A stretch of DNA of 64,000 nucleotides from NCBI RefSeq assembly GCF_001698815.1, contig NZ_LGSI01000005.1, positions 114,689 to 178,688 on the forward strand, written 5' to 3'. Both the position numbers and the translations under genes were made by a program. The stretch's first letter is position 1, and each line of letters starts with the position of its first letter. This stretch comes from Pseudomonas syringae (GTDB taxonomy: Bacteria; Pseudomonadota; Gammaproteobacteria; Pseudomonadales; Pseudomonadaceae). Below are positions 8,469 to 16,878 of the stretch, piece by piece. The notes below the pieces were generated by a model. The model did not search any database. It was not told the DNA's origin and saw only the letters and a program-made list of their open reading frames with translations.

Positions 8469-10910
8469 TCACCATTTGTAATTGACGCTGGCCAGTACGT
8501 TGCGACGGTCGCCGTAGTAGCAATAGAAGCCATCACAGGTCGACAGGTATTCCTTGTCGAACACGTTGTTGGCGTTGACTGCGACGCTGACGCCTTTGAG
8601 CGAATTGTTCAGGCGACCCAGGTCGTAATGCACGGCGGCATCGTACACGGTGTAGGAATCGGTATGACCGTCGGACTTATCGCGTACATAGGCCAGGCTG
8701 CCCAGCGCCACGTTGTCGGTTTCGCCGATATAGCGCACGCCGAAGCCGAGGCCGAAACCGTCGAGCACGCCGGTGTGCCAGGTGTAATCAGCCCAGATCG
8801 ATGCCTGGTTTTCCGGGGTCAGCGGCAATGGACGGTTCTTGTCCAATGGATCGCCGACCTTGGTCATCTTGCTGTTGGCGTAGGTGTAGGACGCGGTCAG
8901 CTTGAGGTTTTCGTTGACGTTGCCGACCGCTTCCAGCTCGACGCCACGCACTTGGGCTTCACCCAATGGACGGCTGACACCAAAGGTGTCGCTGAGCACG
9001 ATGTTCTTACGGGTCAGGTCGTACAACGCCGCAGTGAACAACATGCTGCTGCCCGGCGGTTGGTACTTGATGCCCAGCTCGTATTGCTTGCCGGTACTCG
9101 GTTCGTAGGCTTCGCTGGTGGCGGTGTTGCCGCCCTGCTCGGCCTGGAACGACTCGGCGTAGGAAATGTACGGCGCGAAACCGGAATCGAACACATAGCT
9201 CAACGCTGCGTTGCCGCTGAAGGCGTTATCGCTGCGGGTGTCCTTGATACCGGACTCATGGAAGTCGGTGTCAGTGTCCAACCAGTCCTGACGCCCGCCC
9301 AGGGTCAGACGCCAGTTATCCAGAGCAATCTGGTCTTGCAGATACAGGCCGGTGTCGCGGGTTTTCTGGCTGTAGTTCTGGTAAGCGGTGTAGGCGACGT
9401 TGCTGAAGTCCTGACCGTAGACCGGATTGATGATGTTGCTGGTCGGCGCACTGCCATACAACCATTTGTAGTTGTGATTGATGCGCTGGTGATCCAGGCC
9501 GATCAACAGCGTGTGCTTGAGCACGCCGGTATCGAAGTCGGCCTGGAAGTTGTTGTCCACGGCGAACTGGCTGATGTCTTCGTTGACCACGTTGGCGCCG
9601 CGCGACAAGGTGCCATCGGCGGCAACCGAACCGTAGAAACCACCGGCCGTGATGCCCTGGAATGACAAATCGCTCTTGGTGTAACGCAGGTTTTGCTTGA
9701 ACTGCCACACGTCATTCAGGCGATGTTCGAAGGCGTAACCCAGCGCGTAATAGGTCTTGTCGTAGAACTCCCACTGCGGATCGCCAAGGTTCTTGTGGTA
9801 TTTCACTTCGCCGGCCGGGGTCGACAGCTTGGTGCCTTCCAGCGGCAGGAACTGGCTGGTGATGCCGGTATCGTCGCGGTTGAACTGGCTGAGGAAGGTC
9901 AGTTTGGTGTCCGGATCGATATTCCAGGTCAGGCTCGGCGCCAGGTTGTAGCGCTTGTCGTCGATGTGCTCGACCGACGTGCCGCTGTCACGCACTACGC
10001 CGCTGACGCGATATTCGAAAACCCCCGCGTCATCGATCGGGCCGGTGCTGTCGAAGCTGATCTGTTTGCGGTTGTAACTGCCGACCTGAGCCTGAATCTC
10101 GTGACTGGCAGTGGCTTCCGGACGACGGCTGACCATATCCAGCATGCCGCCGGGCGGGGTCTGGCCATAGACTGAAGAGGCCGGTCCGCGCAGAACAGAG
10201 ACGCGCTCCAGATCCCAGGTTTCCAGCTTGGGCATGACGTACACGCCTTTCGGCAATGGCAAGCCATCGAGTACTTGGGTGGGTTCGAAGCCACGAATCT
10301 TCAGCCACTCGGCGCGGCTGTCGCTGCCATAGCTGCTGGCCGTCACACCGGGCATGTAGCGCACGGCGTCGTCGAGGTTCTGCACGGCGCGATCAGCCAT
10401 CTGATCGCGAGTCGCGACCGAGATCGAACGCGGCGCTTCAAGAATCGGCGTGTCGGTCTTGGTGCCCGACGCGGTGCGGGTCGCGGCATAACCTGCCACC
10501 GGCCCCCAGGCCGATTCGCTGGCAACGCCCTGGCCTTGAATGGTGGTTTCCGGCAACGCCACGGTGCCTTCCGGCGAGGCCATCAGGCTGTAACTGCCCA
10601 CAGTGCTTTGCACCAGTTGCAAGCCAGTGCCGCGCAACGCCTGACGCAACGCGCCAGAAGCATCGAATTGGCCTTGAACCGGTGCCGATTTGCGACCGGA
10701 AGCCAGCGAAGGATCCACCGCCAATGTCAGACCGGCCTGACTGGCGATCTGATTCAGGGTGGTGGACAGCGGCCCGGCAGGCAGGTTGTAAGCGCGCACG
10801 CTCGTGGCCTGTTCTGCAGCGATCAGTTGAGTGCTGGCCAAAGGGGCAGCCAGAGCAATCGCCACAGCCAACAGGCTGGGTCGTAACAGGGTTTCAAGCG
10901 TGCGGGACAT
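8469..10910 (-). CDS. TonB-dependent siderophore receptor with signalling domain (FhuA/FiuA-like)
   Basis: This outer-membrane receptor of 813 residues has a signal peptide (about 1-34), a periplasmic STN signalling domain (about 40-115, starting YNLPAGPLSTTLNQIA), a plug (about 145-265, with LDGLPLPKGVY and VLRGPASSVYGQ) and a 22-strand barrel ending in Trp. The C-terminus with STCDGFYCYYGDRRNV resembles ferrichrome receptors, so a hydroxamate siderophore is likely but unproven. The STN domain plus adjacent fecIR means ligand binding can switch on its own transcription. I chose the ATG at 10910 because AGGAG lies 5-6 nt upstream and the signal peptide starts there. Confidence 0.92.
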   Translation of the reverse strand: MSRTLETLLRPSLLAVAIALAAPLASTQLIAAEQATSVRAYNLPAGPLSTTLNQIASQAGLTLAVDPSLASGRKSAPVQGQFDASGALRQALRGTGLQLVQSTVGSYSLMASPEGTVALPETTIQGQGVASESAWGPVAGYAATRTASGTKTDTPILEAPRSISVATRDQMADRAVQNLDDAVRYMPGVTASSYGSDSRAEWLKIRGFEPTQVLDGLPLPKGVYVMPKLETWDLERVSVLRGPASSVYGQTPPGGMLDMVSRRPEATASHEIQAQVGSYNRKQISFDSTGPIDDAGVFEYRVSGVVRDSGTSVEHIDDKRYNLAPSLTWNIDPDTKLTFLSQFNRDDTGITSQFLPLEGTKLSTPAGEVKYHKNLGDPQWEFYDKTYYALGYAFEHRLNDVWQFKQNLRYTKSDLSFQGITAGGFYGSVAADGTLSRGANVVNEDISQFAVDNNFQADFDTGVLKHTLLIGLDHQRINHNYKWLYGSAPTSNIINPVYGQDFSNVAYTAYQNYSQKTRDTGLYLQDQIALDNWRLTLGGRQDWLDTDTDFHESGIKDTRSDNAFSGNAALSYVFDSGFAPYISYAESFQAEQGGNTATSEAYEPSTGKQYELGIKYQPPGSSMLFTAALYDLTRKNIVLSDTFGVSRPLGEAQVRGVELEAVGNVNENLKLTASYTYANSKMTKVGDPLDKNRPLPLTPENQASIWADYTWHTGVLDGFGLGFGVRYIGETDNVALGSLAYVRDKSDGHTDSYTVYDAAVHYDLGRLNNSLKGVSVAVNANNVFDKEYLSTCDGFYCYYGDRRNVLASVNYKW

Positions 10911-10983
10911 ATACGGCTCCTGAATGGAAACGGTTCTCAATGTCTATGTGCCGAACGAAATTCAAAAAGTGATAGAGCCAATC

Positions 10984-10996
10984 GAAAATAATTCTG
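10984..10996 (-). promoter_or_regulatory. Fur-like half-site pair before the receptor gene
   Basis: GAAAAT-A-ATTCTG fits the 6-1-6 Fur pattern GATAAT/ATTATC at 9 of 12 positions. It lies 74 nt upstream of the receptor start, where iron repression would be expected. Confidence 0.4.
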
Positions 10997-11011
10997 ATTC
11001 AGATTTATATT

Positions 11012-12016
11012 TCAAAGTTTTACTGGAGCCGCTGCGTCAGGTTTCGGGGCTTTACCGGTGACCGTGACCCACCATTGCGCGTGCTGCACGATTTGCACCG
11101 GCAAGGTCGGCGTCAGGGCCATAAGCGCCAGATCAGTGTTGGCGAGCGGGAAGCTGCCGGTGATGCGCAGGTCGGCGACCTCGGGCGCTACGCCCAGATA
11201 CCCAGCGCGATAACGCCCCAGTTCCGCCACCAGATCGGCCAGACGCGCGTTTTCCACCACCAGCATCCCGCGCGTCCAGGCATCCGCGCCGGGCTTGAGT
11301 GCGAGCATCGGGCCAAGGCCGTCGCGGCTCATGAACATTTGCTGACCTTCGCGCAGGATCTGCTCTTGCGGGTCGTGTTGCGTATGGGCGGCGACGGCCG
11401 ATTGCAACACGCTCAGCAGCGTGCCGTCGCTTTCCCGACGGACCAGAAACTGGGTGCCCAGCGCGCGCATCTGACCATCGCGGGTTTCCACGATGAACGG
11501 GCGCGGGTCGTCATGGCTGCCGGTTTCGACGAAGATTTCGCCGTCCTGCAGAATCACCCGGCGCTGTTTGGCGTCGAAACGCACGTCGATGGCGCTGTGG
11601 GTATTGAGACGGATCAAGGTGTTGTCGGCCAGACGCACGCTGCGCTGTTCGCCGGTGGCGGTGCGTTGATCAGCGAGCCAGTAATCCAGCGGCAGATAAC
11701 GATCACCGACAAACAACGCCAAACCGCAGGCCATCAGCACACTGGCCAGGCCGCCACCCAGCTTGCGCAACTGGCGACGCGCGGTGCCATGGGATTGCAG
11801 CAAGGCCTTGCGCGCCGGGCCATTGGCGACTGCGAAGCGTTGGTCGAGCATGCCCAGCTGCACCCAGGCGCGGGCGTGTTCTTCGTGTGCCGCCATCCAC
11901 TTGGCGAACTCTTCGCGCTCCGCGTCGCTGCCGTTGCCGCGATCCAGGCACAACTGCCAGTCGATGGCGGCGTCCAGAACGTGGGAAGCAACCGGGCGGG
12001 AATTGAAACTGCTCAT
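11012..12016 (-). CDS. fecR: FecR-type anti-sigma regulator
   Basis: This inner-membrane regulator of 334 residues has an N-terminal cytoplasmic DUF4880 domain (about 12-75; AIDWQLCLDRG and FAKWMAAHEEHARAW), one membrane helix (about 95-115) and a periplasmic FecR domain (about 125-225; SVRLADNTLIRLNTHSAIDV), followed by a C-terminal part that should contact the receptor's STN domain. It controls the neighbouring sigma factor according to siderophore binding. I chose the ATG at 12016, which overlaps the fecI stop (ATGA). The upstream reading from 12046 would overlap fecI needlessly. Confidence 0.92.
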   Translation of the reverse strand: MSSFNSRPVASHVLDAAIDWQLCLDRGNGSDAEREEFAKWMAAHEEHARAWVQLGMLDQRFAVANGPARKALLQSHGTARRQLRKLGGGLASVLMACGLALFVGDRYLPLDYWLADQRTATGEQRSVRLADNTLIRLNTHSAIDVRFDAKQRRVILQDGEIFVETGSHDDPRPFIVETRDGQMRALGTQFLVRRESDGTLLSVLQSAVAAHTQHDPQEQILREGQQMFMSRDGLGPMLALKPGADAWTRGMLVVENARLADLVAELGRYRAGYLGVAPEVADLRITGSFPLANTDLALMALTPTLPVQIVQHAQWWVTVTGKAPKPDAAAPVKL

Positions 12017-12531
12017 GTCGGCTGGCCGTACAACGCTACGTAACATTGGCGAATGCCTTGAGCCAGATATTGCCGAACCCGTGGCACGGAAACCCCCAGC
12101 CGCTCGGCGATTTCACCGTGGGTCAGGCCGTCCAGACGGTTATACAGAAACGCCGCCCGCGCCTTGCTCGACAGCTTGCCGAGCAAACGGTCGATGGCCT
12201 TGAGGTCTTCGAGAATCAGGTGCTGCTCCTCAAGCGACGGCTGCTCAGCTTCGGGGATCAGCATCAGTTCGTTGAGGTACGCCTGTTCGAGCGCAGCGCG
12301 CCGGAAGTAATCGAACAGCAGGCCCTTGGCGACCGCCACCAGAAAAGCGCGAGGTTCGTTGGGGCTGCGCAGCTCGTCGCGCCCCAGCAGCCGCACGAAA
12401 GTGTCCTGGCTCAGATCTTCCGCTCGTTGCGGGCAAGCCACGTTGCGCCGCAGCCAAGCCAACAGCCAGCCACGGTGGTCGCGATACAACGCGCCAACGA
12501 TCTCACTTTGAGTGCTTTGGGCTGATGACAC
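12013..12531 (-). CDS. fecI: FecI-type ECF sigma factor
   Basis: This ECF sigma factor of 172 residues has region 2 at about 10-80 (YRDHRGWLLAWLRRN, AEDLSQDTFVRLL) and region 4 at about 110-165 (LSSKARAAFLYNRLDG and the helix-turn-helix TLGEIAERLGV-like stretch THGEIAERLGVS). It is expected to direct RNA polymerase to the receptor promoter when FecR signals ligand. It is the first gene of the fecI-fecR pair, and a Fur-like site lies about 30 nt upstream, so iron should repress it. Confidence 0.94.
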   Translation of the reverse strand: MSSAQSTQSEIVGALYRDHRGWLLAWLRRNVACPQRAEDLSQDTFVRLLGRDELRSPNEPRAFLVAVAKGLLFDYFRRAALEQAYLNELMLIPEAEQPSLEEQHLILEDLKAIDRLLGKLSSKARAAFLYNRLDGLTHGEIAERLGVSVPRVRQYLAQGIRQCYVALYGQPT

Positions 12532-12561
12532 GAACGACCCCGAAGAATTGCATTAACTAAC

Positions 12562-12574
12562 GAGAATTATTCGC
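12562..12574 (-). promoter_or_regulatory. Fur-like site before fecI
   Basis: GAGAAT-T-ATTCGC matches the Fur 6-1-6 pattern at 9 of 12 positions and lies about 31 nt before the fecI start. Confidence 0.5.
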
Positions 12575-12624
12575 GATTGTGTCAGAGCCAGTGAATGCTG
12601 GCAATTAGCGCTTGTCGGTTGGAT

Positions 12625-12718
12625 CCGTAGGACCGGCTTTAGCCGGGAGGGCAATCGTTCTAGCGACGGAGCTGCGGCGAATGAATCAGCCTCCTCCCGG
12701 CTAAAGCCGGTCCTACGG
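12625..12718. repeat. REP pair, GTAGGACCGGCTTTAGCCGGGAGG type
   Basis: CCGTAGGACCGGCTTTAGCC from 12625 is matched by its complement ending at 12718, about 46 nt apart. It separates fecI from the end of the dgc operon. Confidence 0.9.
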
Positions 12719-12735
12719 AGTGCCTTTCAATCCAG

Positions 12736-13557
12736 TTACCTAACCACACCCTCTTCAATCAACAATTTGAGTATCGCTTCAGCGCCTTCTTGCGGGGAAA
12801 CGCCTTTGAGCACTTGCCCGCCGCCACCACTGGCCTTGGCCGTCGCGGCTTTCATGCGATCCGCGCCGCTTTTGGCCTTGATCACTTTCAGGCGTTTAGG
12901 CCGGGGTTTGGCCGGTTGCAGCGATGAGCCGGTGAGCAGCTCATCCGTCACGATCTCGACGTGCTCAACGTCCAGCCCGCCGCGTTGCGCCGGGCCATAG
13001 GCGCTTTGTCGGGGTTTGGGCGCGGCGTTGTCCACGGTTGCCAGAAACGGCAGGCGTACTTTCAAGCGCCGACGCTGACCGCGAGGCAAGGCTTGCAGCA
13101 CCTGCGCGACGCCATTGCTGATCGATTCCACTTCCGCCATGCCGACCACCAACGGCCACCCGAGGTTTTCCGCCAGCAGGAACGGCAGCATGCCCGAGCC
13201 TTCGCCGGTTTCCGCCTGGCTGCCGGTCAGCACCATCTGCACGCCGGACTCGCGGATGTAATCGGTCAGCGTGGGCAGTGCGTCGGCATTTTCCGGTTGC
13301 TCCAGCACATGCAATTCATCCAGGCCCATGCCCAGATAAGCGCGTAAAGCGGGTTCTTCGGCGTTGCCCGCATGCAGCACGTGCAGGTTATTGCCGGCCA
13401 GTTGCAAACCCAGCTCGACGGCGCGGGCGTCCTGCTCGGCGCGGCGGGCGCGACCGGAAGTCGGGTGCGCGCCAATCGACACCAGGCTGATGACGTGCAA
13501 AGTGGTTTTATCCACAGGCAGGCTGTTGTTGGTTGCAGCAATAGGCTCAGGCCGCAT
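12736..13557 (-). CDS. Electron transfer flavoprotein beta subunit (dimethylglycine pathway)
   Basis: This FixA/EtfB-type subunit of 273 residues carries the AMP-binding adenine nucleotide fold (SIGAHPTSGRARRAEQDARAVELGL, ETGEGSGMLPFLLAENLGWP). The C-terminal 60 residues are a basic, Gly-rich tail. With the next gene upstream it should accept electrons from DgcAB and pass them to the respiratory chain. Two starts are possible. The ATG at 13557 (MRPEPIAA) has GGAG 8 nt upstream and overlaps etfA by 11 nt; the ATG at 13572 has a weak site. It is last in the dgcA-dgcB-etfA-etfB order. Confidence 0.88.
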   Translation of the reverse strand: MRPEPIAATNNSLPVDKTTLHVISLVSIGAHPTSGRARRAEQDARAVELGLQLAGNNLHVLHAGNAEEPALRAYLGMGLDELHVLEQPENADALPTLTDYIRESGVQMVLTGSQAETGEGSGMLPFLLAENLGWPLVVGMAEVESISNGVAQVLQALPRGQRRRLKVRLPFLATVDNAAPKPRQSAYGPAQRGGLDVEHVEIVTDELLTGSSLQPAKPRPKRLKVIKAKSGADRMKAATAKASGGGGQVLKGVSPQEGAEAILKLLIEEGVVR

Positions 13558-14767
13558 CTCGTTTTGCTCCATTGCGCCAGGTTTCGACCGCTTCGATCAG
13601 CGCTTTGAGGATCTCCGCGCTTTCGCCAATCACCGACAAATCCGCACGTTTGATCATGTCGCAACCCGGATCAAGATTGATCGCCACGACCTTGTCGCAC
13701 GCGCCGATCCCTTGCAGATGCTGGATCGCGCCGGAAATACCGACCGCGACATACACCCGCGCAGTAACCCAGGTACCGCTGGCACCGACCTGACGATCAC
13801 GGGCCATGAAGCCGTCGTCCACCGCGACCCGCGAAGCACCTTCGGTGGCGCCGAGGGCCGCAGCGGTCTGGTGAAACAGGCTCCAGTCCTTGACGCCGTT
13901 GCCGCCGGAGAAGATGAACTCCGCTTCGGCCATGGGGATGACCGCCGGATCAACCGCGACCGCGCCCAGATCTTCAATACGCGACAGGCTGCGCGCCACG
14001 GCTGTGGATAACTCCACCGGCAAAGCTTCATGACGGGTTTCGCTGACCGGCTCGGCGCATTCGACACCGGCCAGAATCAGTCGAGCCAATGGCCTGGCCA
14101 GATCCTCACGACCCGCACCGGCGCGGCCGATGCAGTGGTTATCGGTGACTTGCCAGACCCGCGTCGCCGGACGCTCGCCCAGACGGGCGGCGAATCGACG
14201 TCCCAACTCACCGCCGCCGCTGCGACTGTCGGGCAGCAACCAATGGCGTGGGCTGAATTGGTTATCCACAGCCCGCAGGCCCTGAACCCGTTGTTCCGGC
14301 GAATAACCGCTGAACTCAGAACCATCCAGCACCAGCAGACGATCAACGCCTGCCGTGGCGAAGGTGGTTTCCTTGTGTTCTCCGAATACAACGGCGAGCA
14401 CCGCGCCGCTCTGCCCGGCCAGTTGATGGGCCAGCCCTAGCAGGTCGCGGTCATGCGCACTCAGGCGTCCGCCGACCATGTCCGGCACCACGCTTATATA
14501 GAAGGCCGGTTCGAGAACCTGATGCAACGGCAGTTGCACTTCGGCCGCGGCCGAGCGCTTGACCACGCCGCCCTGCTGCGCGCCGCTGCGGTCAATGCGT
14601 TTAATGCCGTTGGGTCCGATGAAACCAATGCCGTGCACATTCTTGCGCATCAGGCCGTTGGGCCCCATCCAGCTGCTTTGAGTCGGCTGCATGGCCGCGT
14701 GCAATGGATGCAAGCGGTTGCGGGCGATCCATTCGGCACGAGGGTCGCGGCGGATAATGTCGCTCAT
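13547..14767 (-). CDS. Electron transfer flavoprotein alpha subunit (dimethylglycine pathway)
   Basis: This FixB/EtfA-type subunit of 406 residues has an extended N-terminus (about 1-80) before the ETF alpha N-domain. The FAD-binding C-terminal domain contains SRVAVDDGFMARDRQVGASG and YVAVGISGAIQH, the hallmarks of FAD contact, and ends with DLSVIGESAEILKALIEA. The ATG at 14767 overlaps the dgcB stop by one base (TGATG) and has GGAGG 7-8 nt upstream, better than the in-frame TTG at 14770. It works with the beta subunit as the electron acceptor for dimethylglycine oxidation. Confidence 0.9.
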   Translation of the reverse strand: MSDIIRRDPRAEWIARNRLHPLHAAMQPTQSSWMGPNGLMRKNVHGIGFIGPNGIKRIDRSGAQQGGVVKRSAAAEVQLPLHQVLEPAFYISVVPDMVGGRLSAHDRDLLGLAHQLAGQSGAVLAVVFGEHKETTFATAGVDRLLVLDGSEFSGYSPEQRVQGLRAVDNQFSPRHWLLPDSRSGGGELGRRFAARLGERPATRVWQVTDNHCIGRAGAGREDLARPLARLILAGVECAEPVSETRHEALPVELSTAVARSLSRIEDLGAVAVDPAVIPMAEAEFIFSGGNGVKDWSLFHQTAAALGATEGASRVAVDDGFMARDRQVGASGTWVTARVYVAVGISGAIQHLQGIGACDKVVAINLDPGCDMIKRADLSVIGESAEILKALIEAVETWRNGAKRDAA

Positions 14768-16713
14768 CAATGCACCTCCGCAGGTTCACGTTTGATCGGC
14801 GCGGGCTTGCTGGGGATAACTTCTTCCAACAGCGCGTCGGCGACCAGTTCGGCAATGTCCTTGATCAGCGGACGCGGTTCGACCACGCCTTCGAGCATCG
14901 CCGTGCATTGCGGGCAACCCACGGCCACCAGTTCGGCGCCGGTTTCGCGGATGTCTTCCATGCGCATGTCGGGAATCCGCTGCTTGCCGGGAATGTCGGT
15001 AATCGGCGCACCGCCGCCACCGCCGCAGCAGCGCGAGCGGAAACCGGAACGCTGCATTTCCTTGATCTCGATGCCCAGCGCACGCAGCACATCACGCGGC
15101 GCTTCGTACTCGCCGTTGTAGCGGCCCAGATAACACGGATCGTGATAGGTCACGCTGGTGCCTTTGTGCTGGCCCAGATTCAGCGCGCCGTCCTGGATCA
15201 GTTCGGCCATATACGTGCTGTGGTGCTGCACGAGGTAGTTGCCGTCGAATGCGCCGTACTCGTTTTTCAATACGTGGAAACTGTGCGGGTCGCAGGTGAC
15301 GATGCGTTTGAAGCTGTATTTGGCCAGGGTCTGGATGTTGCGTCTGGCGAGCATCTGGAACGTCGCTTCGTCACCCAGACGCCGCGCCACGTCGCCGCTG
15401 TCACGCTCTTCCAGGCCGAGCACCGCGAAGTCCACTTTCGCTGCTTTGAGGACTTTGACGAAAGCGCGCAAGGTGCGCTGGTTGCGCATGTCGAACGCGC
15501 CGTCGCCGACCCAGAACAGCACGTCGACAGAGTGCTTGTCGCTGAGCAGATTCAGGTTCAGATCCGCCGCCCAGTTCATCCTGCCGCCCGGCGCAAAACC
15601 GCCGGGATTGTCGGTGGCAATGAGGTTTTCCAGCACCTCGGCGCCCTTGTTCGGGGTCGCGCCTTTTTCCAGGGTCAGATGGCGGCGCATGTCGACGATG
15701 GCGTCCACGTGCTCGATCATCATCGGGCATTCTTCGACGCACGCGCGGCAGGTGGTGCACGACCACAAGGTCTCGGCGTCCACCAGACCGTTGACGATCG
15801 GCTGATGAGGATTGCCGCTGTGCTCGCCGATTTTTTTGCCCGGATAGGCGCTGCCAGCGAAGTTCGCATCGGTGCCGCCCGCCAGACCGACGACCATATC
15901 TTGAATGAGTTTTTTCGGGTTCAGCGGCTGACCGGCCGCGAACGCCGGGCACGCGGCTTCGCATTTGCCGCACTGCACGCAGGCGTCAAAACCGAGCAGT
16001 TGGTTCCAGGTGAAATCCTTGGGTTTTTCCACGCCCAGCGGTGCGGACTTGTCGTTCAGGTCCAGCGGTTTGAGGCCGGTTGAACGACCACCGCCGAAAC
16101 GCTCGGCGCGACGGTGCCAGGCCAGATGCAAAGCACCCGCGAAGGCGTGCTTCATCGGCCCGCCCCAGGTCATGCCGAGGAACAATTCGCAGACGCCCCA
16201 CAGTACGCCGACGCCCAGAATCGCAGCCAATACCCAACCGCCGAAGTTTTCCGGAAGGATGCCCGCCACCGGCAAGGTCAACAGGAAGAAACTTGCCGAG
16301 AACGCCAGCAGGCTTTTCGGCAAGCGCATCCACGGGCCTTTGGACAGGCGGGCTGGCGGGTTGAGCCGACGCAGATACATGAAGATCGCGCCGCCGAACA
16401 TCACTGCCGAAGCCGCCAACAGGGCGAAGCCGAGAATGCGGTTATGCAGGCCGAAACCATGCACCAGAATCGCCAGCGCAATGGACGCCACCGCGCCGCC
16501 AGCCGTGGCGACGTGGGTGTTGGCGATGTATTTATCGCGAGCCACCACATGGTGCAGATCGACCATGTAGCGTTTGGGCATGGCCAGCAGACCGCCGAGC
16601 AGGTCGACTGCCGAGGCTCGGCCGTTGCGCCACATTCTTACCCGCCGCACAGCGCCGAGGACAGCCAGGCCCAGGGCGGCGAACAGCAGGATGGGAAGAA
16701 GAGTGTTTAACAT
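14767..16713 (-). CDS. dgcB: Dimethylglycine catabolism Fe-S membrane protein DgcB
   Basis: This is a 648-residue protein. About five membrane helices fill residues 1-215. Two 4Fe-4S motifs follow (CVQCGKCEAACP and CTTCRACVEECP), then two CCG-type heterodisulfide-reductase-like domains (DPCYLGRYNGEYE...RCCGGGGGA and GCPQCTAML). This layout matches the GlpC/HdrD-like membrane oxidoreductases. In Pseudomonas dgcB is needed with dgcA for growth on dimethylglycine, and it probably passes electrons between DgcA, the ETF pair and the quinone pool. GGAG lies 8 nt upstream of the ATG. Confidence 0.93.
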   Translation of the reverse strand: MLNTLLPILLFAALGLAVLGAVRRVRMWRNGRASAVDLLGGLLAMPKRYMVDLHHVVARDKYIANTHVATAGGAVASIALAILVHGFGLHNRILGFALLAASAVMFGGAIFMYLRRLNPPARLSKGPWMRLPKSLLAFSASFFLLTLPVAGILPENFGGWVLAAILGVGVLWGVCELFLGMTWGGPMKHAFAGALHLAWHRRAERFGGGRSTGLKPLDLNDKSAPLGVEKPKDFTWNQLLGFDACVQCGKCEAACPAFAAGQPLNPKKLIQDMVVGLAGGTDANFAGSAYPGKKIGEHSGNPHQPIVNGLVDAETLWSCTTCRACVEECPMMIEHVDAIVDMRRHLTLEKGATPNKGAEVLENLIATDNPGGFAPGGRMNWAADLNLNLLSDKHSVDVLFWVGDGAFDMRNQRTLRAFVKVLKAAKVDFAVLGLEERDSGDVARRLGDEATFQMLARRNIQTLAKYSFKRIVTCDPHSFHVLKNEYGAFDGNYLVQHHSTYMAELIQDGALNLGQHKGTSVTYHDPCYLGRYNGEYEAPRDVLRALGIEIKEMQRSGFRSRCCGGGGGAPITDIPGKQRIPDMRMEDIRETGAELVAVGCPQCTAMLEGVVEPRPLIKDIAELVADALLEEVIPSKPAPIKREPAEVH

Positions 16714-16779
16714 GTGGAGCTCCCATCAAAACCGGGTGGATCCTGAATTCAATAGCCTCAACGAAATCGAGGTGCCTCA

Positions 16780-16830
16780 TTCGCGAGCAAGCTCGCTCCC
16801 ACAATCCCGTGGGAGCGAGCTGCTCGCGAA
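16780..16830. repeat. Compact REP hairpin, GGGAGCGAGCTGCTCGCGA type
   Basis: TCGCGAGCAAGCTCGCTCCC and GGGAGCGAGCTGCTCGCGA lie head to head with only about 10 nt between them, forming a long stem between dgcA and dgcB. It could weaken transcription or protect the upstream mRNA end. Confidence 0.88.
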
Positions 16831-16878
16831 GGCGTCAAACCAGACCCCGCGATAAGTCCGACGGCGCGGAGGCCGGAC

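Noticed and set aside
8412..9665. 417-codon plus-strand ORF opposite the siderophore receptor
   Set aside because: Antisense shadow of a clear TonB receptor.
14770..16083. 437-codon plus-strand ORF opposite dgcB
   Set aside because: Antisense shadow, no domain, starts at the dgcB-etfA junction.
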